A stretch of 64,000 nucleotides of DNA from Phycisphaerales bacterium (GCA_017642965.1 JAEPOJ010000011.1:1-64000); one strand, 5' to 3'. Positions 8,851-18,047 are shown, numbered from the stretch's first letter. Numbers and translations: made by a program. The notes: generated by a model not told the origin, from the letters alone.

Positions 8851-9783
8851 ATGCCCGTTCGAACAGACGACATCGTGCTTGAGCTGGAAACGATCCGATT
8901 GACGCTCTCGGCGAGTACCGGTGCTTCCATCGTCGCGTTGGAGCACCGCGATGCGCGTGGCCGCTGGGCGGACGTGCTTCGCAGGATGCCACCAGAATCA
9001 CACGAGTCCTCGGACGCGGGATCGTTCCTCATGCTGCCGTGGACGAACCGGGTCAAGGATGCGCGATTCCGGTTCGATGGCAGCGAGTACCCGCTTGTGG
9101 CGAACCACAGTGACGGGACAGCGATTCATGGCGTCGCAAGGGACCATGCCTGGTCGCTGAGCGACCGCTCCCCCATCACCGCGCGGCTCACGTATCGCCA
9201 CCAGCCCGATGCCTCATTCCCGTTCGATTTCGGCGGGGTGGTCCGATACGAGATCGCGCCGGATCGGGTCGAGGTGGACCTGAGCGTGACCAACCTCGGG
9301 GATCAGGCGTTCCCCGCGGGGTGCGGGCACCACCCCTATTTCCAACGGCGCCTGCACTCGGACGCGGACGAGCTGCACGTCCGGATGGGCGTCTCTGGGC
9401 GATACGAGTGCGATGACTGCATCCCGAGCGGCCAGCGCGTTGATGATGACGCGTGTGCGCTCCTTCGCTCGGGCGGCCCGATCGGGAACCCGGGGCTCGA
9501 CGATGTCTTCGCGGGGTTCGGCGGCGAGGCTGAGCTTGAGTGGCCGGCGTCGGGCGTGCGGATGAGGATGCGGTGCTCCGAGGAGCTCGGGCACGTAGTG
9601 GTCTACACCCCGCGCCGGGGCGATGGCTCAGCGGACGCGCACGTGTGTGTCGAGCCCGTCAGCATGGTCAACGATGGATTCAATCTGCACGAGCGGGGAA
9701 AGACGGGCACCGGTGTGCGGGTTCTTTCGCCGGGGGAGACCCTTCGGACACGCACGGACTTCGTCTTCTCCTCGATCAGCTGA
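8851..9783 (+). CDS. Aldose 1-epimerase family protein
   Basis: Predicted mutarotase-fold enzyme that interconverts sugar anomers, or acts on a hexose-6-phosphate. The ATG at 8851 begins the conserved beta sandwich (MPVRTDDIVLELETIRLTLS). The 97 in-frame codons upstream look non-coding, with no homology and poor composition. Family landmarks are MLPWTNRVKDARFRFDGSEY, HGVARDHAW (first catalytic His region), FPAGCGHHPYFQR (second His region), DDVFAGF, and VCVEPVSMVNDGFN near the end, which contains the Glu that acts as base in this family. Its 310 residues fit the family. It is monocistronic and convergent with the pseudopilin gene that follows. Confidence 0.85.
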   Translation: MPVRTDDIVLELETIRLTLSASTGASIVALEHRDARGRWADVLRRMPPESHESSDAGSFLMLPWTNRVKDARFRFDGSEYPLVANHSDGTAIHGVARDHAWSLSDRSPITARLTYRHQPDASFPFDFGGVVRYEIAPDRVEVDLSVTNLGDQAFPAGCGHHPYFQRRLHSDADELHVRMGVSGRYECDDCIPSGQRVDDDACALLRSGGPIGNPGLDDVFAGFGGEAELEWPASGVRMRMRCSEELGHVVVYTPRRGDGSADAHVCVEPVSMVNDGFNLHERGKTGTGVRVLSPGETLRTRTDFVFSSIS

Positions 9784-9791
9784 TCGTATGT

Positions 9792-10250
9792 TCAGTTGCC
9801 GATGATGTAGTAGGTCCGGTTGCCCTGACGGCGGATCGTCCCGCTGCTGAGATCACCATCGTCCATGTACTCGTCGAGCGCGATCGCCGTATCCTGAGAA
9901 TGGCTCCCCCGGCTCTCTGAGCGGATGGAGATCTGCACGGGCGACCAGTTTGGGGGGCCCTCGTAGTCGTAGACGCCGCCGATCGGGGCGAGCTTCTCGA
10001 AGGGGTTCTCCGCCTTGAAGTAGGGCGCCAGCACCCCGACAACTTGTGAGCGGTTGACATCGCGGGGGTACGCGCCGTTCTTTGCGTAGTACATGCTCAG
10101 GGCGTTCTCGATCGCTCGGAGATCCTCGGCGGTCGAGGTGAGTTCGGTCTCGACCTGGGCCCCAACGAACTTGGGCACGGCGACCGCCGCCAGGATCCCG
10201 ACCACGACGATGATGATGATGAGCTCGATCAGGGTAAATGCGCTGCGCAT
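9792..10250 (-). CDS. Type II secretion GspG-like pseudopilin
   Basis: Short pseudopilin with the minimal leader MRSA followed by FTLIELIIIIVVVGILAAVA, a textbook prepilin peptidase site with Glu5. The start at 10250 is supported by GGGAGG ten bases upstream; the longer frame to 10364 has no such support. The globular part (LRAIENALSMYYAKNGAYPR and following) matches the GspG-like major pseudopilin fold, with the C-terminal region ending in GNRTYYIIGN. It would assemble into a pseudopilus for protein secretion or an adhesive fibre. No other gsp genes are adjacent, so the partner apparatus lies elsewhere. Confidence 0.85.
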   Translation of the reverse strand: MRSAFTLIELIIIIVVVGILAAVAVPKFVGAQVETELTSTAEDLRAIENALSMYYAKNGAYPRDVNRSQVVGVLAPYFKAENPFEKLAPIGGVYDYEGPPNWSPVQISIRSESRGSHSQDTAIALDEYMDDGDLSSGTIRRQGNRTYYIIGN

Positions 10251-10369
10251 GCGTTCGGTCCTCCCGTGGGTGTGTTGCGCAGAGAGCATCGGCTGCTCGC
10301 GTGTGCGATTTCCTTTGAGACAGGATGCGGCGGCGTGGTGTGCCCGCACAATCCGGAATATCATCCCGC

Positions 10370-10795
10370 ATGGCGACCTTCCTGCTCAAGACCGAACCCG
10401 ATAACTACTCCTACGACGATCTCGTCCGTGACAAGCGGACGCACTGGGACGGCGTACGCAACCCCACCGCGCTGATGCATATGCGCAGCGTCAAAAAGGG
10501 GGACGAGGCGTTCATCTACCACACGGGCAAGGAGCGCCGGATCGCTGGGGTCGCGAAGGTTGTCTCGGACGTGTACGAGGACCCCGACAACCCGGGGCTG
10601 ACGGGCAAGGGCGATCTCAAGGGCCCGCTGTTCGACATCGCACCGCTCAAGGCGTCCGCCAAGGAGGTGACCCTCGCGGACATCAAGGCGGACGAGCGGT
10701 TCAGGGACTTCGATCTCGTGAAGATGTCCCGGCTCAGCGCGATGCCGGTCCCGCCTAAGCTCGACAAGCTCCTGCGGAAGATGGCCGGGCTCTGA
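10370..10795 (+). CDS. EVE domain-containing protein
   Basis: Small (141-residue) PUA-like EVE-fold protein of the thymocyte nuclear protein 1 type. These domains bind modified bases in nucleic acids. The start MATFLLKTEPDNYSYDDL is the family N-terminus, and WDGVRNPTALMHMR, KGDEAFIYHTGKERRIAGVA and FRDFDLVKMSRLSAMPVP follow in the expected order. The 15 codons upstream in frame lie outside the domain. It is transcribed alone and converges with the HD-GYP gene seven bases away. What it recognises in this organism cannot be told from sequence. Confidence 0.93.
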   Translation: MATFLLKTEPDNYSYDDLVRDKRTHWDGVRNPTALMHMRSVKKGDEAFIYHTGKERRIAGVAKVVSDVYEDPDNPGLTGKGDLKGPLFDIAPLKASAKEVTLADIKADERFRDFDLVKMSRLSAMPVPPKLDKLLRKMAGL

Positions 10796-10801
10796 ACCGA
10801 G

Positions 10802-11473
10802 TCATTTTTCTGAACGCCTGCGGATCGCGTCGAACTCCTCGTCTCGGGCCGCGGCGAACGCCGGGACCGGGACCTCGTCGTTGAAGTAATGCAGGATGTA
10901 GTCGAGCTTTCCTGTGTGATACAGGTTGGTGAATGCCTCGACGCCCTCCGGCCAGTAACGCGTCCCGATCCCTGCCTGAAGCTCGATCAGCGCGTTCTCG
11001 GCCGCTCGCTCTCCGAGCTCGCTGCGGTAGGGGCGAACACTGGTCATGGCATCGAAGGCGTCGATGACCGCGAACACGCGCGCTCCCATCGGGATCTCCT
11101 CGCCCCTGAGTATGAATGGGTATCCGAGCCCGTCCCAGCGTTCGTGGTGGTAGCGGACAAGATTCAGGATCGGCTCGTCCGACACCCCGAGCGTGATCAT
11201 CCGGGCCAGGCCCGTCACCGGGTGGAGCTTGATGAGCTCGAACTCCTCGTAGTCGAGCTTGCCCGGCTTCTGGAGGATTCGATCGGGGATGTCGATCTTC
11301 CCGATATCGTGCAGCGCTGCCGCCTGCGTGACCAGGCGGATCAGCTCGCGTTCAACGCCGAACTCTTCGAGCAGCGCGCGTGTGTACAGGACCACCCTCC
11401 AGGTGTGCGCCGCGGTGGATAGGTCCTTGCGTTCGATCTCTTTGACGAGTTCCTGAACCTTTTCGGGGGACAT
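10802..11473 (-). CDS. HD-GYP domain protein (c-di-GMP phosphodiesterase-like)
   Basis: Predicted metal-dependent phosphohydrolase of the HD-GYP class, whose known members degrade cyclic di-GMP. Start at 11473 has AAGGAG eight bases upstream. Motifs in order: ERKDLSTAAHTWRVVLYTRA (first His), AAALHDIGKIDIPDRILQKP (HD and the GKI motif), LHPVTGLARM, VRYHHERWDGLGYPFILRGE (HH and the GYP element, here LGYP), and FAVIDAFDAMTSVRPYR. All expected metal ligands appear present. It has no receiver or sensory domain, and 223 residues is close to the minimal domain. Together with the GGDEF/EAL protein at 60.5-62.9 kb it shows that c-di-GMP signalling is likely here. Confidence 0.9.
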   Translation of the reverse strand: MSPEKVQELVKEIERKDLSTAAHTWRVVLYTRALLEEFGVERELIRLVTQAAALHDIGKIDIPDRILQKPGKLDYEEFELIKLHPVTGLARMITLGVSDEPILNLVRYHHERWDGLGYPFILRGEEIPMGARVFAVIDAFDAMTSVRPYRSELGERAAENALIELQAGIGTRYWPEGVEAFTNLYHTGKLDYILHYFNDEVPVPAFAAARDEEFDAIRRRSEK

Positions 11474-11628
11474 CCGCGCTCCTTGCGACAAGTCTAACGG
11501 ATCAGTCTGAGCACGCGGAGCGCGGATTCATTATTCACAAAATGCTGAATTTCTGGATGTTTCCCGGCGGTCGCTCTTCCTTCGCGCATCCCATGCGGGT
11601 ACCTTCATCTCAGCGGAGAACACCCACC

Positions 11629-12927
11629 ATGCACTTGCCCCTCACAACCGTCGCCCTGTCAGCAGCCCTGATCCTGAGCACCCCCGCCCCCGGCGGAGAA
11701 CCGATCGAGCACGAGATCGTCGAGGCGGTCGCGGAAGCCGTCGAAGAGAACTATGTCTACCCCGAGGTGGGCGTGAGCGCCGCGGGGCTTCTGCGCGAGC
11801 AGCTCAGCTCCGGCGCCTACGAGAACCTGGAGGGCGAGGCGCTGGCTGGCGCGATTCACAATGCACTGATCGAGCATACCAACGACCTACACTTCGCGGT
11901 TCGCGGACTCCCGACGGGCTGGGCACCGCCGGCTTCCGATGAGGATGCCGAGCAACGAAGAGCGCCGCAGGCGCCGTTCGGATTCAACGCCGTGCAGCGT
12001 CTCGACGGCAACGTGGGATACATCGACCTGCGTGGCTTCGCGAACGCCGAGTACATCGGTGACACGGTTGAATCCGCCATGCGACTGGTGCAGGGGTGCG
12101 AGACGCTGATCTTCGATCTTCGTCGCAACGGCGGCGGAGACCCCAGCGCCGTGGCGCTCATCACGTCTTATCTGTACGACCCCAGCGAGCCGGTCCATCT
12201 CAACTCGCTGTACTCCCGGCCGGACGACAAGACCACGGAGTACTGGACGCACAACGAGATCAATACGGATCTCGCGATGCCGGATGTGCCCGTGTACGTG
12301 CTCACGAGCGGCATGACATTCTCTGCCGCAGAAGAGTTCAGCTACAACCTGCGAAACCTGAAGCGAGCCACCATCGTCGGCGAGACCACCGGTGGCGGAG
12401 CGCACCCGGTCGATTTCATCCTCCTCCACTCCGATGCGACCGACCGGTACTACCAGCTCGTCCTACCCACCGCCAGGGCGGTCAGCCCGATCACGAACAC
12501 GAACTGGGAGGGCACGGGCGTCACGCCGCACATCGAGTGCGACGCGGACGGGGCGCTCGACCAGGCGCTGCTGGATGCGTACTCCAAGCTTCTTGCCAAC
12601 GGGAACGAGCAGGTCCGATTCGGGATTGCTTCACTGACCGCCCGGCTCGATCCGGTCGAACTGAGCGGTGCGGATCTCGCGCAGTATCAGGGCACCTACA
12701 CGGACCGCGAGTTCAGGGTCGATCAGGGGCGCCTCATGTACCGGCGCATAGGCGTCTCGGACTTCCGCCCGCTGACCTGCGTCGGCGATGACCAGTTCGT
12801 GATCGATGGGTTCGAGGGGTTTATCCTGCGGTTCGATCGTGATCAGGGCGGCGCGATTGGCTCGGTGACCGGCCACTACGTCCTGGGACACACCGACAAA
12901 TCCCCGCGTACGGAACCCGCAAACTGA
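11629..12927 (+). CDS. Secreted S41-family peptidase (IRBP-like)
   Basis: Predicted exported serine peptidase of the C-terminal processing family. The ATG at 11629 follows GCGGAGAA and opens a signal peptide (LPLTTVALSAALILSTPAPG). An N-terminal S41 domain (EIVEAVAEAVEENYVYPEVG) leads to the catalytic core with LIFDLRRNGGGDPSAVALIT and SGMTFSAAEEFSYNL, where Ser232 is the likely nucleophile. The later motif IVGETTGGGAHP has Gly where CtpA-type enzymes carry the catalytic Lys, as in the IRBP-like branch. No PDZ domain is visible. A C-terminal domain of about 90 residues (LAQYQGTYTDREFRVDQGRL) looks like a small beta barrel. Substrate unknown. Confidence 0.85.
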   Translation: MHLPLTTVALSAALILSTPAPGGEPIEHEIVEAVAEAVEENYVYPEVGVSAAGLLREQLSSGAYENLEGEALAGAIHNALIEHTNDLHFAVRGLPTGWAPPASDEDAEQRRAPQAPFGFNAVQRLDGNVGYIDLRGFANAEYIGDTVESAMRLVQGCETLIFDLRRNGGGDPSAVALITSYLYDPSEPVHLNSLYSRPDDKTTEYWTHNEINTDLAMPDVPVYVLTSGMTFSAAEEFSYNLRNLKRATIVGETTGGGAHPVDFILLHSDATDRYYQLVLPTARAVSPITNTNWEGTGVTPHIECDADGALDQALLDAYSKLLANGNEQVRFGIASLTARLDPVELSGADLAQYQGTYTDREFRVDQGRLMYRRIGVSDFRPLTCVGDDQFVIDGFEGFILRFDRDQGGAIGSVTGHYVLGHTDKSPRTEPAN

Positions 12928-14001
12928 TCAGCGTTCGCGCTTGAGCATCGAGAACATGTCCGCTTGCTCGTCTGCGAGGTAGCTTGAGCGGACCAGCGGG
13001 CCGGACACAACGAGCTTGATGCCCATCTCCTCGCCCACGCGCTTGTACTCGGCGAACTCGTCGGGGTGGACCCAGCGGTCGATCGGCAGGTGGTTGCGGG
13101 TGGGCTGGAGGTACTGCCCGATGGTGATGATGTCGCAGGCGTCGCCGCGTGAGGGGTTGTGCTCGTCGCGGGGGCCGCTGTGCTCACCGGTGATGCGGAC
13201 TAGATCCTCGAAGAGCTCGAAGACCTCGTCCTTGCGCTCGCCGATGCCGACCATGATGCCGGTCTTGGCGACCCCGCCCTGCGCCTTGACCCGCATGAGC
13301 AGTTCCATGGTGCGCTCGTAGCGGGCGCTGGGACGCACGGCCGGGTGGCAGCGCTTCACGGTCTCGAGGTTGTGGGCGATGATGTTGGGCTGGGCGTCGA
13401 TGACCATCTGCAGGGCGGCCTCGTCGCCCTTGAAGTCGCCAATCAACACCTCGATGGACATGTCCGGGCAGGCCTCGCGTGTCCGCATGATCGTCTCGGC
13501 CCAGATGCCGGCCCCGCCGTCTGGCTGGTCGTCGCGATCGACGCTGGTGATGACGATGTGCTTGAGCCCCGCGCCACGCAGCGACTCGGCGACCCGGCGC
13601 GGCTCGTCCTTGTCGATGGGCAGCGGCTTGCCGGTCTTGACGTTGCAGAACCCGCAGGCGCGGGTGCAGGTGTCGCCCAGGATCATCATCGTCGCGACGC
13701 CGCGCTCCCAGCACTCGCCCATGTTGGGACAGGCGGCCTCCTCGCAGACCGTGTGGAGCTTGTGCTTGTGGACGTTGTCGCGGGTTTTCTTAAACCCTGC
13801 CCCACCAGGGAGTTTCGCACGCAGCCAGTCCGGCTTCTTCTTCGGCGCCAGGTGCTGAACCTGATCGTCCGCGTTGTTGAGGATCATCCCCGAGAGCGAG
13901 ACGACGGACTTGGCGTTCGCGATGGGATCGCCACCCAATCGGCGTGGATGGCGTGCGACCGTGCGATCGATCCCCTTGTTGGTGCTCGTCTGGGTGCTCA
14001 T
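12928..14001 (-). CDS. lipA: Lipoyl synthase
   Basis: Radical SAM enzyme that inserts two sulfurs into octanoyl groups on carrier domains of 2-oxoacid dehydrogenases and the glycine cleavage H protein. The 357-residue protein from ATG 14001 has both iron-sulfur cluster motifs: CEEAACPNMGEC (Cys86, 91, 97; auxiliary cluster) and CTRACGFC (Cys112, 116, 119; SAM cluster). GLKHIVITSVDRDDQPDGGA, NIIAHNLETVKRCHPAVRP and GIMVGIGERKDEV follow. The closing RSSYLADEQ contains the conserved Ser that contacts the auxiliary cluster. The N-terminal 45 residues are longer than usual. lipB is not next to it. It converges with the S41 gene with no gap. Confidence 0.97.
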   Translation of the reverse strand: MSTQTSTNKGIDRTVARHPRRLGGDPIANAKSVVSLSGMILNNADDQVQHLAPKKKPDWLRAKLPGGAGFKKTRDNVHKHKLHTVCEEAACPNMGECWERGVATMMILGDTCTRACGFCNVKTGKPLPIDKDEPRRVAESLRGAGLKHIVITSVDRDDQPDGGAGIWAETIMRTREACPDMSIEVLIGDFKGDEAALQMVIDAQPNIIAHNLETVKRCHPAVRPSARYERTMELLMRVKAQGGVAKTGIMVGIGERKDEVFELFEDLVRITGEHSGPRDEHNPSRGDACDIITIGQYLQPTRNHLPIDRWVHPDEFAEYKRVGEEMGIKLVVSGPLVRSSYLADEQADMFSMLKRER

Positions 14002-14339
14002 AAGGTCCTGGGTACTCTCGGTGGGCGTTCCTCTGCGACTGGATTCTATGCAGCCCCGAACCGTTCTTCGCTCTCGCTGGGGCTCAGTCTGAAGCTGGTG
14101 AAGAGAGCATCTTGTGCCGAGGATCGGGGAAACTCTCGGACCTTTTGCCTGTTTTTGGGCACGCGGAATCAACTGAAAGGGCGTTGCTGGTCGATTGAGG
14201 ATGAAGCGTCTCCCCCAGACATGGGCGGGGCGGTGTCGCTATGATGCGTTCGGGTGCGAACCCGAGCGGGATCCGTCCGTACCGATTATCTGATCGCTCG
14301 ACCCCGATCACATCACGCACACACATGCAGGAGTTGCCA
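14002..14339. promoter_or_regulatory. Divergent promoter region of lipA and the polysaccharide locus
   Basis: This 338-base gap separates lipA from the Wza-like gene. One plausible sigma-70 type promoter on the plus strand is CAGACA at 14216-14221, an 18-base spacer and TATGAT at 14240-14245, about 95 bases before the GTG start. GCAGGAG at 14327-14333 is the likely ribosome site and argues for that GTG over the ATG at 14325. I see no RNA gene or repeat. Confidence 0.35.
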
Positions 14340-15890
14340 GTGCGTCACAAAGTGAAGACCAGAAACTCAATCATCGCCCGACGCACGAGTCTGCTCAGCT
14401 TGGGGGCTGTCTCCATGCTGAGTACGATGCTCGGCGGCTGCACGTGGGACTCCTACATGGACCCGTCGATCGTTGGCCGCTGGGAGCGCACGCCCACAAG
14501 CGTGCCCATCCTCAACCACATCGGTGCGATCGAGGATCCGCAGTCTCAGTACGTTGACGTGACCGAGATCACGCCGCAGGACCTGATCCCTGAGACCGAC
14601 ATCTACCGCGTCGGGCCGGGCGACTTCCTTGACCTGACGATCTACGACCTGATCACACGCGGGAATGCCGAACTCCTGCCCCGCCAGATTGACCAGAACG
14701 GGTATATCCAGATCCCGCAGCTGGGCCGCATCTTCGTTTCGGGCAAGACTGAGACCGAGGTCGCCGACGCGATCGCCCAGAAGATGGCCCCTCTTGTTGC
14801 CGACCCGCTGGTCTCCGTCGTGGTTCAGCAACGCCGCCAGCAGATCTTCCATCTCACGGGCAGCATCCCTGCGCCGGGCCCATACTCGATCCTGAACGCG
14901 GATTATCGCCTTTATGAGGCCCTGATCGCGGCCGGGGGATTCCCCGAGTACGCCAAGGAAGTGCTGGTCATCAGGCAGGTCCCGCTCGATGAGGGCACGA
15001 CCAACCTCTCCCCGGAAGACCCGGCTGACCGCAACCTCGACCCCGAGAACAATGAGCCAACACAGAACGGCGAGAACCTCCTCGACGTCATCGACGATCT
15101 CTCGGCACCCGGCATGATGTCTGGCACCAGCAACGCACGCGGCATCGTCGCCCACAGCGGCCAGCCCAGCGATCAGGACCCGCTGATCGACCTCATCGAG
15201 CCCAGCAACCGATCCGCCGATGCCCAGACCAATCAGGGTGAGCGCAGCGGTGAAGCGCGTGACTTCGTACCTCCCGCGCCGCGATGGCGATTCGTGGATG
15301 GGCAGTGGGTCCGTGAATCCATCCCGGTCGCGGCCCGACGAATGATTGAGACCGACGACTCCGGAACACTGCAAGACTCGCGGGGACAGCTGTTTACGCA
15401 GCGCGTGATCCGCGTCCCTGTCCAGCCGCTTGTCGCGGGCGACGCACGCTACAACATCGTGATCCGTCCTGGCGACATCATCCGCGTCCCGCCGTCCCCC
15501 GCCGGCTTCTACTACATCCGTGGCGAGATCGCTCGCCCGGGCGTGTACAACCTCCCCGGCGTGGGCAAGCTCACGCTCTTGCGTGCGATCGCTGCCGGCG
15601 GCGACTTTGCCCCCACCGCGATCCCTGAGCGGATCGACCTGACCCGCATGGTGGGCCCGGATGAGCAGGCCACGATCATGCTCAACGGCCGCGCCATCGC
15701 GGAAGGCACCCAGCCCGATATCTACATCAAGCCAGATGACATGATTAACATCGGCACCTCCTTCTGGGCCACGCCCCTGGCTGTTCTCCGGGGTGGATTC
15801 CGGACGAGCTACGGGTTCGGCTTCCTGCTCGATCGCAACTTTGGTAATGATGTGTTCGGTGCACCGCCCACGAACCGTTTCGGGCAGTAA
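14340..15890 (+). CDS. Wza-like polysaccharide export lipoprotein with SLBB domains
   Basis: Outer-membrane export component for exopolysaccharide. The GTG at 14340 has GGAG eight bases upstream and gives a signal peptide ending in the lipobox MLGGC, so the mature protein should be lipid-anchored. The polysaccharide export domain starts at YRVGPGDFLDLTIYDLITRG and runs to VADPLVSVVVQQRRQQIFHL. A first SLBB domain follows (GSIPAPGPYSILNADYRLYE). Then comes an Asn-, Asp- and Pro-rich insert of about 110 residues. A second SLBB block ends the protein (IIRVPPSPAGFYYIRGEIAR and GVYNLPGVGKLTLLRAIAAG). The low-complexity insert is unusual for Wza and is probably an exposed loop. First gene of the locus; followed by its own terminator. 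Confidence 0.9.
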   Translation: MRHKVKTRNSIIARRTSLLSLGAVSMLSTMLGGCTWDSYMDPSIVGRWERTPTSVPILNHIGAIEDPQSQYVDVTEITPQDLIPETDIYRVGPGDFLDLTIYDLITRGNAELLPRQIDQNGYIQIPQLGRIFVSGKTETEVADAIAQKMAPLVADPLVSVVVQQRRQQIFHLTGSIPAPGPYSILNADYRLYEALIAAGGFPEYAKEVLVIRQVPLDEGTTNLSPEDPADRNLDPENNEPTQNGENLLDVIDDLSAPGMMSGTSNARGIVAHSGQPSDQDPLIDLIEPSNRSADAQTNQGERSGEARDFVPPAPRWRFVDGQWVRESIPVAARRMIETDDSGTLQDSRGQLFTQRVIRVPVQPLVAGDARYNIVIRPGDIIRVPPSPAGFYYIRGEIARPGVYNLPGVGKLTLLRAIAAGGDFAPTAIPERIDLTRMVGPDEQATIMLNGRAIAEGTQPDIYIKPDDMINIGTSFWATPLAVLRGGFRTSYGFGFLLDRNFGNDVFGAPPTNRFGQ

Positions 15891-15955
15891 CACTCGCACG
15901 CTTCGGCAGGTTTTCGTCTGCTGGTCCACGAACTCAACATCCGCTTCACTCGTAC

Positions 15956-15991
15956 CGATCCCTGCCCTTCCGGCGGGGATCGTTTGTTTTT
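15956..15991 (+). terminator. Rho-independent terminator after the Wza-like gene
   Basis: An 11-bp stem (CGATCCCTGCC / GGCGGGGATCG, one T-G pair) with loop CTTCC is followed by TTTGTTTTT. It lies 65 bases after the stop and separates the export gene from the exosortase operon. Confidence 0.85.
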
Positions 15992-16176
15992 GCGCGTTCC
16001 GCCGGATCGCATGGGGCAACTCGGCGCGCAGGGCATGAATTTCAGGGCGGAGTCGTGATTTCGCGCCAATCATCGCGGTGCGACGATCGGGCCAAAGCAG
16101 ACCGAGAATCGTGCCGATTCAGGGCGAGGACCTCGCGACTCGCCGGGTTTGGATCGCGATCAGCACACGGGAACGG

Positions 16177-17139
16177 ATGAGCAGCAGCAGCTTGGATACC
16201 AACCAGTCACTCGACACCCGCGACTCGCAAGAGCGTATCGCGGGGCTGTTTACGCGCGACGGTCTCACCGTTGCGCTGATCTGCTTCGTTGGTTTCTCGC
16301 TCGTCTTCTTCCGCTGGTTCCTGCATCAGGGCAAGATCAGCATCCAGCATCCGCAGGACTGGGGGCACTCGTTCGTGATCCCGCTGATCGCCGGCTACAT
16401 GGTCTGGCAGCGGCGCGAACGCATCCTTCGCACCCCAGCGGTGATCTTCTGGCCGGCCACGGTCCCGTTCGTGCTCGGGATCCTGATGTACGCGTACAAC
16501 CTGTTCCTGGTGCGGAACCACATGCTCCAGGGCATGAGCATGATCCTGTGCCTCGGCTCGCTCATCCTGCTGATGCTTGGTGCACGTGTCTTCCGCTACC
16601 TCTTCCTCCCCATCGCCTACCTCGTGCTGATGATCACGATTGCCGAGGGCATCATGCTCGCGGTGACATTCAAGCTCCAGCTCCTCGCTTCGCAGGGTTC
16701 CTGGCTGATGCTCAACCTGATCGGCTCGCCGTTCGACTGGTTCAGCGTGGACATCGATGGCAACACGCTCATGATCCTTACGAGCGAGGGCGAGACTCTG
16801 CCCATGAACGTGGCCGAGGCGTGCTCAGGCATGCGGATGGTCGTTGCGTTTTATGCGCTCGCCATCGCGGTCGCGCTGCTGGGCAGCTCGCAATGGTGGC
16901 AGCGGATCGCGCTCGTCCTGCTCGCCGGTCCGGTCGCCGTGTTCATGAACATGGTCCGCGTCACAGTACTCGGGCTGCTGATGCTGGTGAACCCCAAGCT
17001 GGCAGAGGGTGATGCGCACACGATGATCGGCACGATCCTGCTCGTGCCCTCGCTGCTGCTGTTCCTCGGGCTTGCATGGATGCTCAACCGCCTGATCCGT
17101 GAACCAGGCGCTGAGCCCGAGAGGTCGGAGGCATCATGA
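16177..17139 (+). CDS. Exosortase
   Basis: Polytopic membrane transpeptidase-like enzyme that is thought to cleave PEP-CTERM sorting signals of exported proteins. From ATG 16177 it is 320 residues with about eight hydrophobic segments. The three catalytic positions known for exosortases are present: Cys216 in EACSGMRMV, Arg261 in FMNMVRVTVLGL and His281 in GDAHTMIGTILLV. An early QDWGHSFVIPLIAGY motif is also typical. The next gene, an EpsI-like protein, overlaps its stop by four bases. Start choice is weak because no clear ribosome site is seen; the frame opens at 16078. A matching substrate is encoded at 52552-53256. The exosortase subtype is not assigned. Confidence 0.93.
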   Translation: MSSSSLDTNQSLDTRDSQERIAGLFTRDGLTVALICFVGFSLVFFRWFLHQGKISIQHPQDWGHSFVIPLIAGYMVWQRRERILRTPAVIFWPATVPFVLGILMYAYNLFLVRNHMLQGMSMILCLGSLILLMLGARVFRYLFLPIAYLVLMITIAEGIMLAVTFKLQLLASQGSWLMLNLIGSPFDWFSVDIDGNTLMILTSEGETLPMNVAEACSGMRMVVAFYALAIAVALLGSSQWWQRIALVLLAGPVAVFMNMVRVTVLGLLMLVNPKLAEGDAHTMIGTILLVPSLLLFLGLAWMLNRLIREPGAEPERSEAS

Positions 17140-18047
17140 GCACCGCAGCCGCACATCCCGGAGCCCGCAAGACGCTGAGCATCGCCCTGCTTGTACTGAT
17201 GCTCGCGAGCGCCGCCGGTATCAGCGCCTACATCCGCATCAAGGACGTGCACCTCCAGAAGATCCCGATCTACCCGGAGAACAACCGTCAGGTCTCCACC
17301 ATCCCGAGCCTGACCCCGTCCTGGCGACAGGTTGGCAGCGACGAGATCATGGGCGTGGAGCTTGTGGAAACACTGGGAACCGACAACTACCTCTCGCGGC
17401 ACTACGTGCTCACGAGGGACGCCGACCCGAAGAAGCCGATCGTGGTTGATCTGCATCTGGCGTACTACACGGGGATGATCGACACCGTGCCCCACGTGCC
17501 TGAGCGGTGCTTTGTGGGTGGCGGGCTGCAGCAGAGCGAGTCGTCACGCGTGATCGACCTGCCGATGGACACCTCGAGCTGGCGCGTTGACCAGACCGTC
17601 CCGGCGGAGTTTGGCGGCGTCGATGGCGCGATCTACAGCGTCCGCCTGAGCAACGACCCGAGCATGAGCGATGCCCCCGGGCGACGCATCCGCCTGCCCC
17701 GTGGCGTGACGCCGGAGAAACCGTTCCAGTTCCGCGCATCGGAGTTCATCAACCCAGGGCGTGGCAACGTCTACGCGGGCTACTTCTTTATCGCCAACGG
17801 CGGGACCAAGGCCAACGCCAACGATGTCCGCCAGCTGGCGTTCAACCTCGAAGACGATTACGCGTACTACCTGAAGGTGCAGGTCAGCGCCAGCGGGCTC
17901 GAATCGTTCGACGAGTTTGCCCACTACTCGGGCGATCTGGTCGGCGAGCTGATCGGCGAAATCATGCGCTGCGTCCCGGACTGGATCAGCGTTCAGCAAG
18001 GCACATACCCACCCGACAACCCGCGTGGGAATGACGGACAAGAATAA
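17136..18047 (+). CDS. Exosortase-associated EpsI-like protein
   Basis: Member of the EpsI family that accompanies exosortases in exopolysaccharide loci; its biochemical role is not known. A single N-terminal membrane anchor (TLSIALLVLMLASAAGISAY) precedes an extracytoplasmic domain with PSLTPSWRQVGSDEIM, NYLSRHYV, and the characteristic VDLHLAYYTGMIDTVPHVPE-RCFVGGG block. That block, with its conserved His, Pro and Cys, is the best family marker. At 303 residues it is somewhat longer than the typical 200-250, with an extra stretch after 150. ATG overlaps the exosortase stop (ATGA), so the two are translationally coupled. Confidence 0.85.
   Translation: MSTAAAHPGARKTLSIALLVLMLASAAGISAYIRIKDVHLQKIPIYPENNRQVSTIPSLTPSWRQVGSDEIMGVELVETLGTDNYLSRHYVLTRDADPKKPIVVDLHLAYYTGMIDTVPHVPERCFVGGGLQQSESSRVIDLPMDTSSWRVDQTVPAEFGGVDGAIYSVRLSNDPSMSDAPGRRIRLPRGVTPEKPFQFRASEFINPGRGNVYAGYFFIANGGTKANANDVRQLAFNLEDDYAYYLKVQVSASGLESFDEFAHYSGDLVGELIGEIMRCVPDWISVQQGTYPPDNPRGNDGQE

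Noticed and set aside
14367-16073. A 568-codon minus-strand frame opposite the Wza-like gene.
   Set aside because: It is antisense to a well-recognised family with a lipobox and SLBB domains, crosses a terminator, and has random-looking composition rich in Arg, Asp and Val.
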